From Lactobacillus johnsonii (GTDB taxonomy: Bacteria; Bacillota; Bacilli; Lactobacillales; Lactobacillaceae): a DNA stretch of 64,000 nt. The notes beneath the pieces are model-generated. The model had not been told where the DNA came from. It saw only the letters and a program-made list of their open reading frames with translations, and did not search any database. The stretch is taken from assembly GCF_013487865.1 (NCBI RefSeq), contig NZ_CP047409.1, positions 310,001 through 374,000 of the forward strand, written 5' to 3'. Shown here piece by piece: positions 1 to 8,553 of the stretch (its first letter is position 1; each line of letters opens with the position of its first letter). The translations under genes were made by a program, and so were the position numbers.

Positions 1-1007
1 ATGGAAGTAGAGCAATTTTTGAAGCAGCTTCTGGTGCTGGTATCATCATGTCTTATGACGCATTTCAGACAGTAATTAATATTGGTGGTGAATTAAAGAA
101 TCCGCGAAAGAATATTATTCGTGGAGTTTTAATTTCCATGTTTGTGACGGCTGCAATTTATATTTTGCTTCAAGTAACCTTTATTGGAGCGGTTGATCCA
201 GCAATGCTTGCTAAGAAATCCTGGCATGGAATTAATTTTGCGTCCCCATTTGCAGATATTGCAATCCTTTTAGGAATTAATTGGCTTGTGATTTTACTTT
301 ATATGGATGCTTTTGTTTCACCTTTTGGTACTGGAGTAGCTTTTGTCGCAACTGCATCAAGAGCTCTGGCTGCAATGACGTACACAAAACACTTACCAGC
401 TTGGTTAGGGAGACTTAATAGACGCTATCTCGTGCCTCGTTTTGCGATGATTGCGGATTTGATTTTAGCGATGATTTTAGTAAGTGTCTTTAGAAACTGG
501 AATTTACTTGCAACAGTAATTACTTGTGCAACTTTGATTGCTTATTTAACTGGTCCAGTTACTACTATTACTTTAAGAAAAATAGCACCGGATTTAGATA
601 GACCATATAAACCTACATATATGCGTTGGTTTGCTCCTTTAACTTTTGTATTAACTAGCTTAGCTATTTATTGGACGATGTGGCCAACAACAATTCAAGT
701 TATTTTGGTTATTCTTGTGGGAATCCCAATTTATTTCTATTACGAAGTTAAATATCAAAAGAAAGATTTTAAATCGCAGTTTAAGCATGCTGCTTGGCTT
801 TTAGGGTATTTAGTATTTATTTCTATCATGTCTTATTGTGGTAGCGACGGCTTTGGTGGACAAAACTGGATTCAATATCCTTGGGATTTTTTATTGATTG
901 CAATTGTTTCATTGCTGTTTTATAAAGTTGCAATTGATACAGGACTAGAAAAAGTTGATCCAGTGGCAATAAAAGTAAACGAAAAAATTAAGCTTAAGAA
1001 GGACTAG
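1..1007 (+). CDS. Amino acid permease, APC superfamily (5'-truncated by window edge)
   Basis: The frame is open from base 3, so the gene starts upstream of the window. About 335 C-terminal residues are visible. The segment around bases 30-110 reads GAGIIMSYDAFQTVINIGGELKNP; this is the APC-family signature region in which a membrane helix leads into 'GE.KNP.K'. At least eight further hydrophobic segments follow (for example AIYILLQVTFIGAV, FAMIADLILAMILVSVF, FLLIAIVSLLFY), and the C-terminus is a lysine-rich cytoplasmic tail. The family imports or exchanges amino acids across the cytoplasmic membrane by proton symport or antiport. The substrate cannot be read from this part. No T-rich terminator is obvious directly after the stop, and the rpmE2 promoter begins about 25 bases later. 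Confidence 0.85.
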   Translation, partial: GSRAIFEAASGAGIIMSYDAFQTVINIGGELKNPRKNIIRGVLISMFVTAAIYILLQVTFIGAVDPAMLAKKSWHGINFASPFADIAILLGINWLVILLYMDAFVSPFGTGVAFVATASRALAAMTYTKHLPAWLGRLNRRYLVPRFAMIADLILAMILVSVFRNWNLLATVITCATLIAYLTGPVTTITLRKIAPDLDRPYKPTYMRWFAPLTFVLTSLAIYWTMWPTTIQVILVILVGIPIYFYYEVKYQKKDFKSQFKHAAWLLGYLVFISIMSYCGSDGFGGQNWIQYPWDFLLIAIVSLLFYKVAIDTGLEKVDPVAIKVNEKIKLKKD

Positions 1008-1033
1008 AATTAAGTACACTAGTATAAATTAGC

Positions 1034-1062
1034 TTGAATTATAGTCAGAAAGGTGCTATCCT
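1034..1062 (+). promoter_or_regulatory. Promoter of rpmE2
   Basis: A -35 box TTGAAT (1034-1039) lies 17 bases from a -10 box TATCCT (1057-1062). A TG dinucleotide one base before the -10 makes it an extended -10. The resulting leader contains a small inverted repeat ATGATC/GATCAT (1084-1089 and 1099-1104) just before the ribosome binding site. Confidence 0.6.
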
Positions 1063-1123
1063 TAACTAGTCGTAAAATAATCTATGATCTGAAATATTGA
1101 TCATGGCAAAGGAGTATTAAACA

Positions 1124-1375
1124 ATGAGAAAAGGGATTCATCCAGATTACCAAGAAGTTGTTTTCATGGACTCAGCAACTGGTGCTAAGTTCGTAGCTGG
1201 TTCTACTTTAAAACCAGAAGAAACAGTTGAATTCGAAGGTAAGACTTACCCATTAGTTCGTGTTGAAATTTCTTCAGATTCTCACCCATTCTACACTGGC
1301 AAGCAAAAGTTTGCACAAGCAGATGGTCGTATCGAAAAATTCAACAAGAAGTACGGTATGTCTTCAAAGAATTAA
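1124..1375 (+). CDS. rpmE2: 50S ribosomal protein L31 type B
   Basis: This 83-residue protein begins [20 protein letters not shown] and carries the L31 core [10 protein letters not shown]. It has no cysteine, so it is the zinc-free (C-minus, type B) form, which also has an insertion relative to the ~66-residue type A protein. L31 bridges the large and small subunits. In bacteria with both forms the type B copy replaces type A under zinc shortage; here only this copy is visible. The start is supported by AAAGGAG about nine bases upstream. The gene is a single unit with its own promoter and a strong terminator. Confidence 0.96.
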   Translation: MRKGIHPDYQEVVFMDSATGAKFVAGSTLKPEETVEFEGKTYPLVRVEISSDSHPFYTGKQKFAQADGRIEKFNKKYGMSSKN

Positions 1376-1393
1376 TAATTCTTGGTTTTTACC

Positions 1394-1427
1394 AAAAGAG
1401 CAGCCCACTTTGGACTGCTCTTTTTTT
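1394..1427 (+). terminator. Intrinsic terminator after rpmE2
   Basis: A 10-bp stem AAAAGAGCAG/CTGCTCTTTT with an inner CCA/TGG pair is followed by a run of seven T. Confidence 0.9.
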
Positions 1428-1491
1428 ATGCTTAACGTGGTATAATTCTTATTGATATGCATGGAGCCTTTTTCTTACTGAAATAAGTCAG

Positions 1492-1497
1492 TATAAT
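1492..1497 (+). promoter_or_regulatory. Probable -10 box for murF
   Basis: A perfect TATAAT lies 40 bases before murF. It overlaps the right arm of an inverted repeat TACTGA-aataag-TCAGTA (1476-1481 and 1488-1493). A second TATAAT with TG extension lies at 1441-1446. No convincing -35 box is visible for either, so the exact start of transcription is uncertain. Confidence 0.4.
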
Positions 1498-1537
1498 AGG
1501 AGTACATGCAATTTTAGGTAGGAGTAATTTATTTATT

Positions 1538-2905
1538 ATGAAAATGCAACTTGCTGAGATCGCTAAAGCATTAAATAGTTCAGTTAATATGGGAGAAGAT
1601 AAGGTCATTACATCTGTTGTTTTTGACTCAAGAAAAGTAACTCCCAACTCTTTGTTTATTCCCTTAGATGGTGCAAGGGATGGACATGATTTTGTATCTA
1701 ATGCAATGGCAAACGGAGCAGAAGCAACTCTTTGGAAAAAAGGCCATGAGGGTATGCCTACTGATGTGCCAGTTATTGAAGTGGAAGATCCGCTAACTGC
1801 ACTTCAAAATTTAGCTAAATATTACTTAGGTAAAGTTAATCCAACTGTTGTTGGGATTACTGGATCTAATGGTAAAACTACAACTAAGGATATGGTTGCA
1901 GCTGTTTTATCAAAAAGATTTAACGTGCATAAGACACAGGCTAACTTTAATAACGAAATTGGGGTACCTGTAACTATTTTAGAGATGAAACCATCTACTG
2001 AAATTTTAGTTCTTGAGATGGGGATGGATCGTCCGGGACAATTACACCATTTAAGTGAATTAGTAAGACCAGATGTTTGTGTCATCACAATGATTGGTGA
2101 AGCTCATATTGAGTTCTTTGGTACTAGAGATAAGATTGCAGACGCTAAAATGGAAATTACTGACTTCTTAAAGGAAGACGGTAAGTTTATTTACAATGGC
2201 GATGAACCTTTATTAGAAGAGCGTGTAGCTAAGATTAAGCAAGAAAAGAGTACTTTTGGTTTTAGAGAAGAAGATACTGTTTTTGCAACTACATTTAGAT
2301 CTTACATGCATCATGCTACTTTTGAAGTAAATGAGTCAACACAACAATTTAAAATTCCAATGATTGGAAAACATAATGTCTCTAATGCTCTTGCAGCTAT
2401 TAGTGTAGGACGCCATTTTGGTGAAAATGATGAACAAATTGCCCAAGCTTTAGCTAACTTCACTCCAACAGCAAATAGAATGCAATGGAAGAAGGGGGAT
2501 GTAGGCGAAGCAATTATGGATGATGTCTACAACTCAAATCCAACTGCTGTTAAGGCTGTTACGACTTCGTTTGGACAAGTAATGGTCGAAGATGGTGGAC
2601 GTAGAATTGCTGTCTTAGGTGATATGTTAGAGCTTGGGGATGAATCAGCTGATCTTCACGCTTCACTTGCCACTAGCTTGGATCCAGCAATTATTAACGA
2701 ACTATATTTATATGGTCCAGAAATGAAAAACTTATATGATGCTCTTGTTGATAAGTACCCAGCAGAAAATTTGCACTATTATCCACAAGACCAAATGAAT
2801 CATATGATTGATGACTTAAAGAATGACATTAAACCAGCTGATATTGTAATGCTAAAGGGATCACATGGGATGCATTTAGAAAAGGTTTTAGACCGTCTCA
2901 TGTAG
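1538..2905 (+). CDS. murF: UDP-N-acetylmuramoyl-tripeptide--D-alanyl-D-alanine ligase
   Basis: MurF adds D-Ala-D-Ala to the UDP-MurNAc tripeptide using ATP, which is the last cytoplasmic step of the peptidoglycan precursor. The 455-residue length is normal. The Mur-ligase P-loop GITGSNGKTTTKD has its lysine at residue 113. It is followed by the central-domain motifs NFNNEIGVP and LEMGMD, the family GEAHIEFFG segment, and the C-terminal domain VYNSNPTA and LGDMLELG. The ribosome site GGTAGGAG is about 13 bases from the chosen ATG; a second in-frame ATG two codons later is a possible alternative. The gene runs into the helicase gene with a 15-base gap. Confidence 0.95.
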   Translation: MKMQLAEIAKALNSSVNMGEDKVITSVVFDSRKVTPNSLFIPLDGARDGHDFVSNAMANGAEATLWKKGHEGMPTDVPVIEVEDPLTALQNLAKYYLGKVNPTVVGITGSNGKTTTKDMVAAVLSKRFNVHKTQANFNNEIGVPVTILEMKPSTEILVLEMGMDRPGQLHHLSELVRPDVCVITMIGEAHIEFFGTRDKIADAKMEITDFLKEDGKFIYNGDEPLLEERVAKIKQEKSTFGFREEDTVFATTFRSYMHHATFEVNESTQQFKIPMIGKHNVSNALAAISVGRHFGENDEQIAQALANFTPTANRMQWKKGDVGEAIMDDVYNSNPTAVKAVTTSFGQVMVEDGGRRIAVLGDMLELGDESADLHASLATSLDPAIINELYLYGPEMKNLYDALVDKYPAENLHYYPQDQMNHMIDDLKNDIKPADIVMLKGSHGMHLEKVLDRLM

Positions 2906-2920
2906 GAAGGAATTAGATAT

Positions 2921-4375
2921 TTGAAATTTTCTGAAATGAACTTAAAACCTGAAATTTTAAAAGCTATTAAGCGTTCAGGTTTTGAAGAAGCTACCCCAAT
3001 TCAAGAAAAAACCATTCCTCTCGTTTTGGAGGGAAAAGATGTAATTGGTCAAGCACAAACAGGTACTGGTAAAACTGCTGCCTTTGGTTTGCCAATTTTA
3101 CAAAATTTAGATAAACAACACGATTCAATTCAAGCTATTATTATTGAACCTACTCGTGAATTGGCTATTCAAACCCAAGAAGAGTTGTTCCGCTTAGGTC
3201 GTGATGAAAAAGCTCGCGTTCAAGTGGTTTATGGCGGTGCTGATATTCGACGTCAGATTCGTGCTTTAAAACAGACACCGGCAATTTTGGTGGGAACGCC
3301 TGGACGTTTACTTGACCATTTAAAACGTGGCACAATCGATATCTCTAAAGTTAAAACAATTGTTTTAGATGAAGCTGATGAAATGCTTGATATGGGATTT
3401 ATTCAGGATATTGAAAGTATTCTGAAATATGCATCAAGTAAACATCAAACATTACTTTTCTCTGCTACAATGCCAAAGCCAATTTTACGAATTGGTGAAA
3501 AATTCATGAATGATCCTGAGATTGTAAAAATCAAAGGAAAAGAATTAACTGCTAATTTAATTGATCAGTATTTTGTGAGAGCAAAAGAAAATGAAAAGTT
3601 CGACATCTTATGTCGCTTAATTGATGTTCAAAATCCTGATCTAGCCGTTATTTTTGGTAGAACTAAGAGACGTGTTGATGAATTAACACGTGGGCTGCAA
3701 GCACGTGGGTATAACGCTGCTGGAATTCATGGTGATCTGTCTCAAGCTAAGCGAATGAGCGTGTTAAAGAGATTCCGAAAGGGTAAGCTCGATATTTTAG
3801 TTGCAACTGATGTGGCAGCCCGTGGATTAGATATTTCTGGGGTTAGTCATGTTTATAACTATGATATTCCGCAAGATCCGGATTCTTATGTTCACCGTAT
3901 TGGTAGAACTGGACGTGCCGGTCAGAATGGAATGTCTGTAACTTTTGTTACTCCAAATGAAATTGGCTATATGCGTACTATAGAACAATTAACGCATAAA
4001 AAGATGATGCCGCTTAAGCCACCAACAGATGAAGAAGCATTTAGGGGACAATTAAGTGCAGCTAATAAAAAGGTAGCAGAATTACTCGATAGTGATCTTT
4101 CTAAATATACTGAAGAGGCATCTCAACTTCTTGATGATTATTCTGCCATTGACTTAGTAGCTGCTTTATTAAAAGACTTGTCTAAAGATGCAGACAGTGT
4201 AAAAGTAAAGATTACACCTGAAAAGCCATTACCGTTTAAATCAAAGCATGGTAACAATCGAAACTTTAAACGTAATTTCAAACGTGGTGGAGATCGAAAT
4301 GAAAGATATCATCGTAAGCCTAGTGCCCGTAAAGGTGGCAGAAAGCATGATTTCGTTATCAAGAAAAAAGATTAA
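2921..4375 (+). CDS. cshA: DEAD-box ATP-dependent RNA helicase (CshA type)
   Basis: This enzyme unwinds RNA duplexes. In Firmicutes CshA is associated with the RNA degradosome and with ribosome maturation, especially in the cold. The 484 residues contain a Q motif (GFEEATPIQ), motif I AQTGTGKT (K51), motif II DEAD (150-153), SAT, and motif VI HRIGRTGRAG. The C-terminal tail from about residue 440 is basic and rich in Arg, Lys and Asn (NNRNFKRNFKRGG), which is typical of RNA-binding tails. It starts with TTG, supported by AGGAAGG ten bases upstream. The order murF-cshA followed by acpS-alr is common in lactobacilli and bacilli. Confidence 0.93.
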   Translation: MKFSEMNLKPEILKAIKRSGFEEATPIQEKTIPLVLEGKDVIGQAQTGTGKTAAFGLPILQNLDKQHDSIQAIIIEPTRELAIQTQEELFRLGRDEKARVQVVYGGADIRRQIRALKQTPAILVGTPGRLLDHLKRGTIDISKVKTIVLDEADEMLDMGFIQDIESILKYASSKHQTLLFSATMPKPILRIGEKFMNDPEIVKIKGKELTANLIDQYFVRAKENEKFDILCRLIDVQNPDLAVIFGRTKRRVDELTRGLQARGYNAAGIHGDLSQAKRMSVLKRFRKGKLDILVATDVAARGLDISGVSHVYNYDIPQDPDSYVHRIGRTGRAGQNGMSVTFVTPNEIGYMRTIEQLTHKKMMPLKPPTDEEAFRGQLSAANKKVAELLDSDLSKYTEEASQLLDDYSAIDLVAALLKDLSKDADSVKVKITPEKPLPFKSKHGNNRNFKRNFKRGGDRNERYHRKPSARKGGRKHDFVIKKKD

Positions 4376-4388
4376 TTTTTGTTACTGG

Positions 4389-4416
4389 AGAGCTGTAGTT
4401 GCTACAGCTCTTTTTT
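4389..4416 (+). terminator. Intrinsic terminator after cshA
   Basis: A perfect 10-bp stem AGAGCTGTAG/CTACAGCTCT with a 3-base loop is followed by six T. Confidence 0.9.
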
Positions 4417-4450
4417 GTAATATAATGTATCAATGTGTGAGGTGAAAATA

Positions 4451-4810
4451 ATGATTAGAGGCGTAGGAATTGACTCAGTTGAAGTTGAACGCATGAAAAA
4501 GATAGTTGAAAAAGGCGATAAATTTGCTAAAAGAGTATTAACTCCAAAAGAATTTGAACAATATCAACAATTAAAAGGAAAACGCAAGGTAGAATATCTT
4601 GGTGGCCGTTTTTCTTTAAAAGAATCTTTTTCAAAAGCAATGGGAACTGGGTTAGGTAAATATGTTGGTTTTCAAGATATTGAAACATTATGGGATGACT
4701 TAGGACATCCAGTAATGACCTCGACTAAGTTTTCTGGAAATATTTTTCCTAGTATCACACATGATGATCATGAGATTATAACAGTTGTAGTTTTGGAGGA
4801 ATTAGATTAA
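4451..4810 (+). CDS. acpS: Holo-[acyl-carrier-protein] synthase
   Basis: AcpS transfers the 4'-phosphopantetheine arm of coenzyme A to apo-ACP, activating it for fatty acid synthesis. The product is 119 residues long, the normal size. The Mg-binding motif [12 protein letters not shown] has its Asp at residue 8, and the second signature [17 protein letters not shown] carries the conserved Glu and Lys. ATG 4451 is chosen over an in-frame ATG 18 bases upstream because GAGGTGA stands six bases before it. The stop overlaps the alr start (TAATG), so the two genes are translationally coupled. Confidence 0.95.
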   Translation: MIRGVGIDSVEVERMKKIVEKGDKFAKRVLTPKEFEQYQQLKGKRKVEYLGGRFSLKESFSKAMGTGLGKYVGFQDIETLWDDLGHPVMTSTKFSGNIFPSITHDDHEIITVVVLEELD

Positions 4811-5940
4811 TGGTTCCAGGAATTCATCGTCCAGCCGTAGTAAAGGTAAACTTGGGCGCTATTAAAAGAAATCTTGAAAATGAGATGGAGCATCTAGAGC
4901 CAGGACAAAAGATGCTTGCAGTTGTAAAAGCTAACGGCTATGGACACGGTGCAGTAGGAGTATCTAGGGTTGCAGATAAGGTAGGCGCAGCTGGATTTTG
5001 CGTTGCAATTTTAGATGAAGCATTAGAGTTAAGACATGCAGATATTACAAAACCAATTTTAGTTTTAGGCGTTGTTTCTCCTGAATATGCTCCAATTGCT
5101 GCTGTAAATAACGTTTCATTAACTGTTCCAAACTTAGAATGGCTTAAAGAAGCAGAGAAGTACTTAAAAGATGCAAATTTGCAATTGAAGATTCATTTAG
5201 GTATTGATTCCGGAATGGGTAGAATCGGATTTAATGAAGACGCAGACTTTATTGCCGCTAATGAGTTTTTAGAGAATAACGATAATTTCTTTATTGAAGG
5301 AATGTTTGCCCATTTTGCTTCTGCTGATAGCAGTGATGAAACTTATTTCAAACATCAATGTGAAAAATTTAATCATATGAAGAGCCTGCTTACTGTAAAG
5401 CCAAAGTGGATTCATGTTGATAATACGGCCGCAAGTATTTTTCATGATGGAATTAAAAGTGATTTAGTTAGATTTGGTATTGGAATTTATGGCTTAAATC
5501 CGTCTTCTAACCCTAGCTCACCAGATTTGAAATCAAATATTAAGTTGGAACCTGCATTGTCATTTGAAAGTGAATTGACTCATGTTAAGACAATTCACCA
5601 AGGCGACGGCGTTGGATACGGCTCAACCTTTGTTGCAGATGAGGATACAATTATTGGAACTGTACCTGTTGGCTATGCAGATGGTTTTATTAGAAAATTC
5701 CAGGGTTTCAAGATTAAAGTAGGAGATACATATTGCCCAATTGTTGGTCGAATTTGTATGGATCAATTTATGGTTAAGATGCCTAAAAAGATGTCAGTGG
5801 GAACCAAAGTAACCATTATTTCTGCTAATCCTGATGATCCAAATAATATTAAAGCTGCAGCTGATTATGTTGATACAATTCATTATGAAGTTGCTTGCTT
5901 ATTAAATGATCGCTTACCACGTGTATATTACGAAAATTAA
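4810..5940 (+). CDS. alr: Alanine racemase
   Basis: A PLP enzyme that interconverts L- and D-alanine for peptidoglycan and teichoic acid D-alanylation. The 376 residues show the PLP lysine in [10 protein letters not shown] (K40) and the catalytic tyrosine in GVGYGSTF (Y270). They also show the C-terminal beta-barrel motifs GYADG and VGRICMDQ. It overlaps acpS by one base. The acpS-alr pair is classic in Firmicutes. Together with murF just upstream, the local theme is D-alanine production and use. Confidence 0.96.
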   Translation: MVPGIHRPAVVKVNLGAIKRNLENEMEHLEPGQKMLAVVKANGYGHGAVGVSRVADKVGAAGFCVAILDEALELRHADITKPILVLGVVSPEYAPIAAVNNVSLTVPNLEWLKEAEKYLKDANLQLKIHLGIDSGMGRIGFNEDADFIAANEFLENNDNFFIEGMFAHFASADSSDETYFKHQCEKFNHMKSLLTVKPKWIHVDNTAASIFHDGIKSDLVRFGIGIYGLNPSSNPSSPDLKSNIKLEPALSFESELTHVKTIHQGDGVGYGSTFVADEDTIIGTVPVGYADGFIRKFQGFKIKVGDTYCPIVGRICMDQFMVKMPKKMSVGTKVTIISANPDDPNNIKAAADYVDTIHYEVACLLNDRLPRVYYEN

Positions 5941-5956
5941 AAATAAAAAGTAAAAT

Positions 5957-5995
5957 AAAAGCTTGTTTAACCAATTTGGCTAAGCAAGCTTTTTT
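5957..5995. terminator. Terminator between alr and the convergent CBS gene
   Basis: The stem AAAAGCTTG/CAAGCTTTT has an inner ACCA/TGG pairing and T or A runs on both sides. It can therefore serve both alr (+) and the gene on the - strand. Confidence 0.8.
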
Positions 5996-6015
5996 AACTA
6001 TAGTAATTAAGATAA

Positions 6016-6696
6016 TTAGTCTTTTAATTCTCCAGGTTTTTCTGCGCTACGGATTGTTAAACCTGATTGAAGATCTTCAATTTCAGCAACAACAAAACCC
6101 TTCTTTTCAAGTCGGTTGACGATAGCAGTCATTGTTTCGCGAGAAACACCAATAGGAAGAGTAAATAAGTTACGGCGAACTAATTCACCAGTTTTGACAT
6201 CTAAAGTTAAACAACCGGCAATATTACTATATTTAGAAATAATTTTTGCCATTTTAACTAAATTACCACGATCATTATCTGAAAGGATAGTCAAAACATA
6301 AGAACCATTTTTGATATTCCAAGCATCAGAAAGCATATCTAGCAAACGAGCGTGAGTCAAAATTCCATAGAAATGGTTTTCTTCATCCAATACAGCAATG
6401 TATGGGAGGTCTTTAATGTTAAAGAATACACGGAAGAAAGGTGAATTTACCTTAATTGTTTTAGTAGCGTTTTTAAGCAAGTAAGTTACAGGTAAATTCA
6501 TGTCGCCGCCTTGAGATTTATGACGGTAAATATGCATTTTATAAATATTTCCACGGAAGATAGTTCCGGTATCGTCTAAAATAGGGACACAACGAAAGCC
6601 GGAGTCTTCTAAGATTTTTAATGCTTCGGCAAGAGTAGCTTTTTCGTTGACTGTAGTTAAGTAATCTTTTTTATAGACAAGAGATTTGATTAGCAT
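6016..6696 (-). CDS. cbpA: CBS-domain protein with C-terminal ACT-like domain (CbpA-like)
   Basis: This 226-residue soluble protein has two N-terminal CBS domains: about residues 8-60 with ATLAEALKILEDSGFRCVPILDD, and about 70-128 with PYIAVLDEENHFYGILTHARLLDML. An ACT-like region follows at about 135-215 (VLTILSDNDRGNLVKMAKIIS... LVRRNLFTLPIGV). Listeria proteins of this kind, named CbpA, bind cyclic di-AMP; that ligand is inferred here from the family and is not visible in the sequence. GGAGG stands five bases before the ATG. It is monocistronic and converges with alr. The gene symbol is tentative; the domain layout is clear. Confidence 0.7.
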   Translation of the reverse strand: MLIKSLVYKKDYLTTVNEKATLAEALKILEDSGFRCVPILDDTGTIFRGNIYKMHIYRHKSQGGDMNLPVTYLLKNATKTIKVNSPFFRVFFNIKDLPYIAVLDEENHFYGILTHARLLDMLSDAWNIKNGSYVLTILSDNDRGNLVKMAKIISKYSNIAGCLTLDVKTGELVRRNLFTLPIGVSRETMTAIVNRLEKKGFVVAEIEDLQSGLTIRSAEKPGELKD

Positions 6697-6788
6697 GATT
6701 AGCCTCCATACATCTGAAATTTACAAGCCATTATACCATAGTTTTATATAAAAATTAAAGACTGATTAAACAATTTTAATTTAGAAAA

Positions 6789-6823
6789 TAAAAGAGCATC
6801 CACAAATGTGAATGCTCTTTTAC
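6789..6823 (-). terminator. Intrinsic terminator after ldh
   Basis: On the - strand, the 10-bp stem AAAAGAGCAT/ATGCTCTTTT with inner TCACA/TGTGG pairing is followed by TTTTATTTT. Confidence 0.88.
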
Positions 6824-6838
6824 AGGAAAAAGTCTTAA

Positions 6839-7813
<975 letters not shown>

Positions 7814-7855
7814 CTAATACTTCCTTCCATATTAGTGATTTATTTAACAATAACG

Positions 7856-7864
7856 ATTATATCA
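7856..7864 (-). promoter_or_regulatory. Extended -10 promoter of ldh
   Basis: On the - strand the sequence reads TGATATAAT, a perfect -10 box with the TGn extension, about 46 bases before the ldh start codon. The -35 region is only a run of A and T. Confidence 0.65.
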
Positions 7865-7929
7865 TATTGGAATTTAAAAATTAAAAATATAATTTTAAAG
7901 ATCTAATTAATTATTTGTAAGTAAGCGTG

Positions 7930-7938
7930 TGCTATAAT
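7930..7938 (+). promoter_or_regulatory. Extended -10 promoter of pth-mfd
   Basis: TGCTATAAT is a perfect -10 with TGn extension, 57 bases before pth and back to back with the ldh promoter. No clear -35 box is seen. Confidence 0.65.
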
Positions 7939-7994
7939 CTCAAGAGCAATAAGCAGATTTAGAATGAAATATTTATCAAAGAGGATGAAAAAGA

Positions 7995-8552
7995 ATGAAG
8001 TTAATTGCAGGTTTAGGAAATCCAGGTAGAAAATATGATCAGACTAAGCATAATACAGGTTTTATGGCATTAGATCATTATTTAGAGAAAAATGGTTTAA
8101 CCCTAGATAAGGATAAGTTTGAAGGCTTATGGACAAAACAAAAGATCAACGGTGAAGATGTGATTTTTCTTGAACCACAGACTTTTATGAACGATTCGGG
8201 AAAATCAATCGCGCAAGTAGCTAATTTCTTTAAAATTAAGCCTGAAGATATTTTAGTTATTCATGATGATATGGACATGCCAATTGGAAAGATTAGAATT
8301 CGTGCAAATGGTAAATCAGGGGGTCATAATGGAATTAAGAGCATTATGGCTTGCTTAGGAACGAACAATTTTAATCGATTAAAAATTGGAATTCGCCATC
8401 CTGAAAACGAAAGTGTTGTTTCTTGGGTATTAAGTCCCTTTAATAATGACCAGCAAAAACTGATGGATGCAGCTTTTGAGACAAGTGAGAATGTCATTAA
8501 TGATTTTATTAAAGGGAAGAACGCCCAATATTTAATGAATCAGTATAATTAG
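7995..8552 (+). CDS. pth: Peptidyl-tRNA hydrolase
   Basis: Frees tRNA from peptidyl-tRNA that drops off the ribosome. The 185 residues carry GLGNPGRKYDQTKHNTG, with Asn10 and the catalytic His19. They also carry the substrate-binding FMNDSG and the IHDDMD segment (about 89-94) with the catalytic Asp, followed by GKSGGHNGIKS. AAGAGG lies ten bases before the ATG. It is followed after one base by mfd, the conserved pth-mfd pairing of Firmicutes. Confidence 0.97.
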   Translation: MKLIAGLGNPGRKYDQTKHNTGFMALDHYLEKNGLTLDKDKFEGLWTKQKINGEDVIFLEPQTFMNDSGKSIAQVANFFKIKPEDILVIHDDMDMPIGKIRIRANGKSGGHNGIKSIMACLGTNNFNRLKIGIRHPENESVVSWVLSPFNNDQQKLMDAAFETSENVINDFIKGKNAQYLMNQYN

Positions 8553-8553
8553 A

